From positions 1 to 48,050 of the forward strand of contig NPFB01000066.1 in the NCBI GenBank assembly GCA_014084085.1: a stretch of DNA of 48,050 nt. The letters are read 5' to 3'. The notes beneath the pieces were generated by a model. That model ran no database searches, was not told the DNA's origin, and was given only the letters and a program-made list of their open reading frames with translations. Shown in pieces: positions 42,774 through 48,050 of the stretch. A program made the translations under genes and the position numbers. Each line of letters begins with the position of its first letter. Within the stretch, counting starts at the first letter, position 1. The stretch comes from Hondaea fermentalgiana (taxonomy: Eukaryota; Sar; Bigyra; Thraustochytrida; Thraustochytriidae).

Positions 42774-43889
42774 TTAGGCGAAGCGAAGGGGCCGCTTGCC
42801 ACTCGCTTCCGACCTGCGACGCCGGAAAAATTCCATGTCGTTGACGAAGTCTTCCGCTTCACCGTCAGATTCTTCCGCGAACTTCGCCGAGGGGGCGCCG
42901 TCTTCGGATTCTTCGTCCGAGTCTTCATCGTCAGAATCTTGCCCGAACTTTGCCGAAGGAATGACACCGTCGGATTCTTCGTCCGAGTCAGTATCGGAAC
43001 TTTCTTCGTCCGAGTCTTCATCGGGACTTTCTTCGTCCGATTCTTCATCAGAACTTTCTTCATCCGAGTCTTCATCAGAACTTTCTTCATCCGAGTCTTC
43101 CGCCTGTGCAGATGACGCGAACAGTTTCTTTCGCTCCCGCCTGGCCGCCATGCTCACATCCTCCCGTTCCTCGACCTCACCCATGACGACCGAACGGCCC
43201 TCCATCTTCTCCATCAAGAATTGCTGGAGCGCACTCGGGGCATCTTCGGATGGCTTGTCAGACTCGTCCATGGCCTTCAGCATCGGGCCGCGGACGCGAT
43301 CCATAATCTCGAAGATTTCGTCGTCGTCGGTGCAATAAATGAGCTTGATGCGCTCCAGGTGGGCTTGTGCGCACATAGAGCGCTTGCGCTCGAGTCCCGA
43401 TACGAGCACCATGAGCTCCTTGAGATTTTCCTCGATCTTCTTGATGCGAGCGACGGCAACTTGCACATCTTCGTCGCCACGTTCGACTCTATCAGAAGCA
43501 CCGTTCAACTCCAGAGCGGCATTGTAACAAACATTTCCGTAATACATTATCTTTGCACCGGCCTTCACGCGGTCCATCTCCAAAGCCGCGGAAAGTGGGA
43601 TGGACGGAGCCATCACATCTCCGAACATTTCGCGGAGCTTCTTGACAAGAGGAGCAAATAACCCTTTACCTCCCTTGAGCACATCCTTCATGTCCTCGAT
43701 GTGCCGTTCGCTCTTTTCGACGGCCCGCTTCAGCCGCGGTAGCCAGCGGCTGCCATTGGGACCAGTGAACTCGGAATAGGGCATTGCAGACAGCTTGAAT
43801 GCAGCATAAAGAACACAGCTCAGCGATTCGGAAATGGCAGCTTCGGCATTCTTGAATTTGATTCCATCCTTACTACCTCCGGAGGACAT
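42774..43889 (-). CDS. Lys-rich helical protein with Ser/Asp/Glu repeat tail
   Basis: 371 residues from the ATG at 43889. Residues 1-~225 are helical, with FKNAEAAISESLSCVLYAAFKL near the start. Residues ~265-345 are a DSDEESSDEDSDEES repeat tract broken by PSAKF motifs twice; such Ser-acid tracts are casein kinase II targets. The last residues are basic (RRRR...GKRPLRFA). The N-terminal block resembles that of the 44008 gene. Possibly a virion or nucleoprotein component. Confidence 0.75.
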   Translation of the reverse strand: MSSGGSKDGIKFKNAEAAISESLSCVLYAAFKLSAMPYSEFTGPNGSRWLPRLKRAVEKSERHIEDMKDVLKGGKGLFAPLVKKLREMFGDVMAPSIPLSAALEMDRVKAGAKIMYYGNVCYNAALELNGASDRVERGDEDVQVAVARIKKIEENLKELMVLVSGLERKRSMCAQAHLERIKLIYCTDDDEIFEIMDRVRGPMLKAMDESDKPSEDAPSALQQFLMEKMEGRSVVMGEVEEREDVSMAARRERKKLFASSAQAEDSDEESSDEDSDEESSDEESDEESPDEDSDEESSDTDSDEESDGVIPSAKFGQDSDDEDSDEESEDGAPSAKFAEESDGEAEDFVNDMEFFRRRRSEASGKRPLRFA

Positions 43890-44007
43890 GATTGCAATAA
43901 TTCCAATTCCAACTGCAGAAGCCCGGCACCCAAGTCCCCCGTATCCGCTCACGCGAGCCGAACAAAGTCTACATATGCTGGAAGTCGGCCCGCCTACGCC
44001 AGTGTTC

Positions 44008-44718
44008 TTACGCCCCGACGTAGAGTCGGCTCTCGGGTGACATTTTGGGCAAATAAGTGCGAATTGTAGTCTCGAAATTGGCCTCCTTAGTATTTTTTTT
44101 CAGAACGTTCGATGCAAATTCCTTGCACTTGGTCTTCATGCTCTCGGCATCGTTCACTGCATCGAAGTCAGCCCGGAACTTGGCAACCGAGCGCTTGTGC
44201 AGCGATTCCAACATCCCGACCGAGTCGCGACGGAACGCCTTGGCCGACTCCATGAGACCTTCCATGATAAGGACGCCATTGGCGCCGGCGAATCCCTCAT
44301 CTCCGCCCTTGCCATAGGTATCCTTGAGCTTTTTGAGCTCCATTTCAATCCCGCGGAGCTTTTGCAGGAAGGACTCCACGGCGGCAAGGCGCGGCGGCAT
44401 ATCCATATTCGCACTTGTGCCGAATTTAGCAAAAGCAGGCGTGCTGGGATTGGCCGCCTCGGCAAAGTCTCGCGCGCCGTAGCGCTCGATTGCCTTGTTA
44501 TTCTTGATACGCGACTTTTGCAAGGTGTTGATGTCCGCAATAGCATCAACGGCATTCTTGGCGCGTGCCTTCAGGACTGCAACAAAAGCAGCGCCCTCGA
44601 CACCCAGCCACTCCCGGCCGTGCAGAGTGCCGAGGATATAGAGGACTGCATAGAGGCTGCCGACGTGCGCCTCAGCCGGGGCAAAGTAGCTGAGCTTGAA
44701 GTCGGGCTTCTTGACCAT
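44008..44718 (-). CDS. Lys-rich helical protein, possible paralogue of the 42774 gene
   Basis: 236 residues from the ATG at 44718. Helical and Lys/Ala-rich. The start FAPAEAHVGSLYAVLYILGTL parallels the 42774 protein's FKNAEAAISESLSCVLYAAFKL (F-x2-AEA...SL-x2-VLY). No acidic tail. The middle has FLQKLRGIEMELKKLKDTYGK. An abundant internal virion protein would fit the composition; this is inference. Confidence 0.72.
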   Translation of the reverse strand: MVKKPDFKLSYFAPAEAHVGSLYAVLYILGTLHGREWLGVEGAAFVAVLKARAKNAVDAIADINTLQKSRIKNNKAIERYGARDFAEAANPSTPAFAKFGTSANMDMPPRLAAVESFLQKLRGIEMELKKLKDTYGKGGDEGFAGANGVLIMEGLMESAKAFRRDSVGMLESLHKRSVAKFRADFDAVNDAESMKTKCKEFASNVLKKNTKEANFETTIRTYLPKMSPESRLYVGA

Positions 44719-44830
44719 TTTCTCTAGCACAACGCCGCGCTACGGCCCTCCTCTCCCTTTTTTTACTTATAGAAAGTGCCGCCTCCCCACATCGGAGGAA
44801 AGGGTCCCGTGCCAGGAAGCCCTCGCTCGG

Positions 44831-44839
44831 TATACTACG
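44831..44839 (+). promoter_or_regulatory. TATACTACG promoter-like element
   Basis: TATACTACG lies 35 bp upstream of the SNF2 ATG; identical to the element at 7072-7080. Confidence 0.4.
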
Positions 44840-44874
44840 CTTGCGCGCACGCCGTAGAAAGTCAGGAATAAAAC

Positions 44875-46554
44875 ATGGAAGAGGTGGATTTCGAGTTGGT
44901 GCGCGAGGGCCCGGAGCCGTTTCGGCTGCTGGCGCACGGGGAAGTCCTGGAAGAGCGCGTGGACGAAGAAACTTATAGGATTTACTGCAATGATGCAGCG
45001 CGCGGGGAAGCCCTAGTCCGGCTTGTTCCCGACTCGTTTTGCGAGTTTCTACTGCGCGGGCCTTCAGTCAATGACCCGTCGCGGAAGCTGCTGGAAGCAA
45101 CGTGGGATCAAAATGCCGAGAAGATGGGTGTGCGCGCGCGCGAGTCGGCCTTCCCCTTCCAGCGAGACGCGGTGGCCAAGATGATCCTGGCGCGCCGCAG
45201 CCTGAACGCCACGAGCATGGGCTGCGGCAAGACGATGCAGGCGCTGTGCGCGCTGGCGGCGCTGCGCGCGGGAGACGCCACGCGCAGAGACGTCGTGCTG
45301 TGCCCGGGATACTTGCGGGAGAACTGGGCGCGAGAGGCGCGCACCTGGCTGCCCGAAGGCATCCCCGTGCACGTCATCGCGCGGGCCGGGGAGAAGCACC
45401 GCGACGAGTCCACGAGGCTGCTCTTGCAGGCCCCGGGGCTGAAGATCATTTCGTACGACATGGCGGCCACGCTCCTGCGGCGGGCCGGCATGGGCGTCCG
45501 CAACAAGCGCCTCTTCCACACAGCGATATGCGATGAGAGCCATTACCTCAAAGAGCCGCTCACCAACAGGTATCGCATGCTGCAGAACCCGCTGTTGCTC
45601 GCAGACAATCTGCTGATGCTGACGGGAACCCCAGCGCCCAACCGCCCGCGCGAATTGTTCGCCCAATTCCACCTCCTGCGCAAGAGCACGTTCGGGAACT
45701 CGTACACCTTCGCGACGAGATACTGCAACGGTTTCCGCGACCACTTCGGACGCTTCGACGACCGCGGCGAGTCGCACGTCGACGAGCTGGCCCTGCTGGC
45801 GCAGAAGTTGATCATCCGCGTGCGCCGCGAGGATGTCCTGAAGGACCTGCCCGACTCCTCGCGCACAAAGGTGGTGCTGGAGGCGAAGTCAACGCTGGCG
45901 CTGCGCAGGATGATGCGAGAGTTTTCCGAGCTGGCCAAACAAGCCGACAGCGACTCCAGCGCGGCCTTCAAGTTGCAGACGCTCACGTCCAGCATGTTCC
46001 GCGAAACCTGCCGCGTCAAAACGCCGCCGGTGCTCGAGTATCTACGAGACCAAGTGGCCGACTCGGGCATGGAAAAAACGATCGTCTTCGTGAAGCACGT
46101 TGACATGTTGACGTCGATCGAGAACAGCGTTCTGGCGCCGCGCGGGGAGGACTTTTACGTTGCGATAAAGGGCGCGACGCCCGTCCCGCAGCGCACTGCC
46201 CTCATCGACCGGTTCCTCAAGAGCCCGAGCTGCCGCGTGGCCTTGCTGACGATCGGTTCTTGCTCCACCGGCCTCAACATGGTACCCGTGGCGCGGATGA
46301 TCTTCGCCGAGCTCACCTGGAGCCCGTCTGAGCTGGCTCAGTGCGAAGCTCGCATCAACCGTATTGGGGGTGCACAAAGACTGCAGTATAACTACCTGCT
46401 CTGCGCCAAGACGCTGGATGAGCGCGTGTTCGACAAACTGTCCGCAAAAACAGAACTCATCAACCGGGTCGTGGACGGGGGGCGCGACTATGGAGATTTC
46501 AGGTTTCGCAAGCGGCCCCGCCGAGAATCCCTTCTCGCCGAAGCGACCGAATGA
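44875..46554 (+). CDS. SNF2-family ATPase (SMARCAL1-like)
   Basis: 559 residues. Motif I TSMGCGKTMQ (113-122), where the usual GLGKT Leu is Cys; motif Ia VVLCPGYLRENW; motif II DESH (220-223); motif III MLTGTPAPNRPREL (248-261); motif IV region KTIVFVKHVDML; motif V GLNM; motif VI QCEARINRIGG (489-499), equivalent to QxxxRxHRxGQ. Both RecA lobes are complete. The short length, without chromo-, bromo- or HARP domains, resembles minimal SMARCAL1/ZRANB3-type annealing ATPases and their viral and phage relatives. Likely role: ATP-dependent DNA translocation in repair, replication or chromatin clearing. The next gene starts inside its 3' end. Confidence 0.88.
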   Translation: MEEVDFELVREGPEPFRLLAHGEVLEERVDEETYRIYCNDAARGEALVRLVPDSFCEFLLRGPSVNDPSRKLLEATWDQNAEKMGVRARESAFPFQRDAVAKMILARRSLNATSMGCGKTMQALCALAALRAGDATRRDVVLCPGYLRENWAREARTWLPEGIPVHVIARAGEKHRDESTRLLLQAPGLKIISYDMAATLLRRAGMGVRNKRLFHTAICDESHYLKEPLTNRYRMLQNPLLLADNLLMLTGTPAPNRPRELFAQFHLLRKSTFGNSYTFATRYCNGFRDHFGRFDDRGESHVDELALLAQKLIIRVRREDVLKDLPDSSRTKVVLEAKSTLALRRMMREFSELAKQADSDSSAAFKLQTLTSSMFRETCRVKTPPVLEYLRDQVADSGMEKTIVFVKHVDMLTSIENSVLAPRGEDFYVAIKGATPVPQRTALIDRFLKSPSCRVALLTIGSCSTGLNMVPVARMIFAELTWSPSELAQCEARINRIGGAQRLQYNYLLCAKTLDERVFDKLSAKTELINRVVDGGRDYGDFRFRKRPRRESLLAEATE

Positions 46555-47443
46555 ACGCAACACGAGTGACAAGCTCTCGCCGCGCACCTCCGCCCTCCTC
46601 GCTGAGTGGGATGCGGCGGCGGAAGACTTCATACCCGACCGCTCGACGCTCCCCCTGCTGCTCGAGCTGGATAACCCCAACGCCCGCGATGCCGCGCGCA
46701 GGTTCTTCCGCAGCGACCCAAACGTCTGGGCGCACGACACCCGCCTCGACCTCTCCCGCGCCACCGAGCAAGAGGCGGTTGACATCCTGCGCGAGCTCAT
46801 CCAAGAAGTCCCGCCGGAAGTCCAACAGCGCGGCGGCCAGCTGCGGATCATCACGACCGACGCGACGCTGCGGACCATGAACCTGGAGATGGCCCGAGAT
46901 GCAATCAACGAGGTCCGCCTCTGTGTGACCCCTTCCTCGGCGCCACTCGAGAGCCCGCTCGTCTTCGAGGCGGCCGCCGCGCTGGCGATGACCGTAGCGC
47001 AGAGCGCGGCGCGCGGGCGCTCCCGCGTGGAACGGGCGGCGCGCGGCATTTGCGTCGCGACCTCGCTGACCGCCCGCGCGCTGGACGCTCTGCGCATCGC
47101 GCAGTGGCGCCGACCGGAGGACTTCCCTTACTTCATGCTTAATGCGAGCGCGACGAGCGCGCATGCTTTCTCAGCGCTGGCGGAGTTCGGACTCAACGGC
47201 GCCTTCACCAGCATGCGCGCGGAAATGAGCATGGACTTTCTGGCCGGAAACGCCAGCCACGTCCGCTACCTTTTGCAGCAGCTGCGACAACGCAGCGAGG
47301 ATTGCCACGGAGCGATGATTCTCCTGCGCGCCGAAAGACCTCCCTCGGCGTCAATGAGCCTCGTCGAGTACAAGCACATTTCAGAGCAGCTGCTCGCGCT
47401 CTGCACGGCCACAGTCCAAATTCAAGTTCCCAAGTATACCTAA
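46490..47443 (+). CDS. hypothetical protein overlapping the SNF2 gene
   Basis: 317 residues from the ATG at 46490, overlapping the SNF2 gene by 65 bp in another frame; the next ATG at 46551 is a near non-overlapping alternative in a different frame and is rejected. Helical, Ala/Arg-rich, no membrane segment. Residues 230-270 have a short helical repeat. Unrecognised; the overlap suggests co-expression with SNF2. Confidence 0.7.
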   Translation: MEISGFASGPAENPFSPKRPNERNTSDKLSPRTSALLAEWDAAAEDFIPDRSTLPLLLELDNPNARDAARRFFRSDPNVWAHDTRLDLSRATEQEAVDILRELIQEVPPEVQQRGGQLRIITTDATLRTMNLEMARDAINEVRLCVTPSSAPLESPLVFEAAAALAMTVAQSAARGRSRVERAARGICVATSLTARALDALRIAQWRRPEDFPYFMLNASATSAHAFSALAEFGLNGAFTSMRAEMSMDFLAGNASHVRYLLQQLRQRSEDCHGAMILLRAERPPSASMSLVEYKHISEQLLALCTATVQIQVPKYT

Positions 47444-47508
47444 TTTCTGCATACATACAGAGTAGCGCGAAAAAGACGATTAAAAAAAATAATAAACCAC
47501 AAATAGTT

Positions 47509-48050
47509 ATGCAATTTGAGACTGATGAGGACGCGTGCACCTGGCACAACAACGGCACCCTGGTTTGCCAGGACCGCCGCAATGAGTTCGCAATACTCAG
47601 CACGAGCGCGGCACCGGCCGTGTGCCAGAGACACTTTTGCGTGAAACTTCGGACACCCGGCACCATGAGTTGCTTCGGAGCCGCTCTGCATGTGCCGCGC
47701 CGCGACGCCTTCGTCAACCCGCTCTCTCCGGCACCGACGCTGCGACAGCTTGAGCTCCGAGAGCTGTACGAGCCGCACTGGGGCATGCGACAGTTGCACG
47801 TCCGCGACGTCCGAACCAACTTCGGCACACCCATCGCCAGCATCTCGTGCGGCGCATGGGAAACGTGTGTGCACCTCGAGAACGGGAACACAATCTGCAT
47901 GGGCGGTGAGGAGACGGTCCTCCTGCCCGCGCCGGCCGCCGCGGCCGCGGCCTCGACGGCGCTCGTCGCGGTCGCCCTGGCCATCGCCGTGGCCCACCGC
48001 ACGGACCGCCCGATACCCATTGAGGCGCCAGTGATGAGTACATTCTGTCC
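47509..48050 (+). CDS. Cys-rich single-pass membrane protein, 3' end outside window
   Basis: The frame from the ATG at 47509 stays open to the window end; 180 residues visible. N-terminal ectodomain-like part has Cys at about 10, 20, 39, 44, 55, 114, 120, 130, some spaced as pairs (CQRHFC). A poly-Ala leader precedes a membrane segment at about 149-161 (STALVAVALAIAVAH). There is no signal peptide, so topology would be N-out/C-in without cleavage. An A-rich leader (TTAAAAAAAATAATAAA) lies before the ATG. Unrecognised. Confidence 0.65.
   Translation, partial: MQFETDEDACTWHNNGTLVCQDRRNEFAILSTSAAPAVCQRHFCVKLRTPGTMSCFGAALHVPRRDAFVNPLSPAPTLRQLELRELYEPHWGMRQLHVRDVRTNFGTPIASISCGAWETCVHLENGNTICMGGEETVLLPAPAAAAAASTALVAVALAIAVAHRTDRPIPIEAPVMSTFC

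Noticed and set aside
1..48050. Bacterial origin suggested by tight spacing and ATGA/TGATG overlaps
   Set aside because: No consistent Shine-Dalgarno sites; TBP, ESCRT-III, BTB, UIM, secretory glycoproteins and NLS-like signals point to a eukaryotic virus or eukaryote.
1..48050. tRNA genes, rRNA genes, CRISPR arrays, transposase genes
   Set aside because: None seen by eye; a tRNAscan and repeat scan would be decisive.

Overview
The window is very gene-dense (about 44 intron-less genes in 48 kb on both strands, most gaps under 150 bp) and GC-rich. It has A/T-rich, TATA-like sequences in front of several ATGs and A/T palindromes behind some genes. The proteins are eukaryotic in style: signal-peptide/type I membrane glycoproteins, Ser/Thr kinase, TATA-binding protein, BTB domain, ubiquitin-interacting motifs, ESCRT-III, SNF2 ATPase, sulfotransferase. 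With a large D5/SF3-like ATPase, BRO/KilA-like fragments and an HNH nuclease, this best fits a large double-stranded DNA virus of a microbial eukaryote (Nucleocytoviricota-like), or such a virus integrated in a host genome. The Pro-Thr-rich linkers recall stramenopile algae and their viruses. No capsid, DNA polymerase or RNA polymerase gene lies in the window, so the lineage cannot be fixed from it.

Layout. 1-7 kb: end of a long coiled-coil protein, a small membrane protein, an unknown protein, a transglutaminase-like cysteine protease and a membrane-anchored protein kinase. 7-9.2 kb: small unknown genes, one pair probably split by a frameshift. 9.2-15.5 kb: two BRO/KilA-like fragments flanking a double-module PAN/Apple-like membrane protein, a decayed Pro-Thr/EGF-like gene, an unknown gene and a two-HNH nuclease. 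15.5-21.8 kb: six tandem paralogues of the PAN-like surface protein. 22-25.4 kb: a small membrane ORF with an in-frame stop, a TBP, unknown genes and a protein with three ubiquitin-interacting motifs. 25.4-32.5 kb: a large type I glycoprotein, a Cys-rich probable zinc protein, a Golgi-type sulfotransferase and a BTB protein. 32.5-40 kb: the 1125-residue D5/SF3-like ATPase, a mucin-like membrane protein and a propeller-like membrane protein. 40-44.7 kb: a protein with DEW tandem repeats, an ESCRT-III (CHMP2-like) protein with a myristoylation signal, and two Lys-rich proteins that may be distant paralogues. 44.9-48 kb: an SNF2 ATPase, an unknown gene and a membrane protein cut by the window end.

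How they may work together (inference): TBP, SNF2 and D5-like ATPase serve transcription and replication; kinase, protease, BTB and UIM proteins act on host signalling and ubiquitin; the PAN family, large glycoprotein, mucin-like protein and sulfotransferase shape the virion or infected-cell surface; the ESCRT-III protein could remodel membranes during assembly or exit. The most unusual items are the virus-encoded ESCRT-III protein, the PAN-module array and the cluster of recently damaged or duplicated genes.
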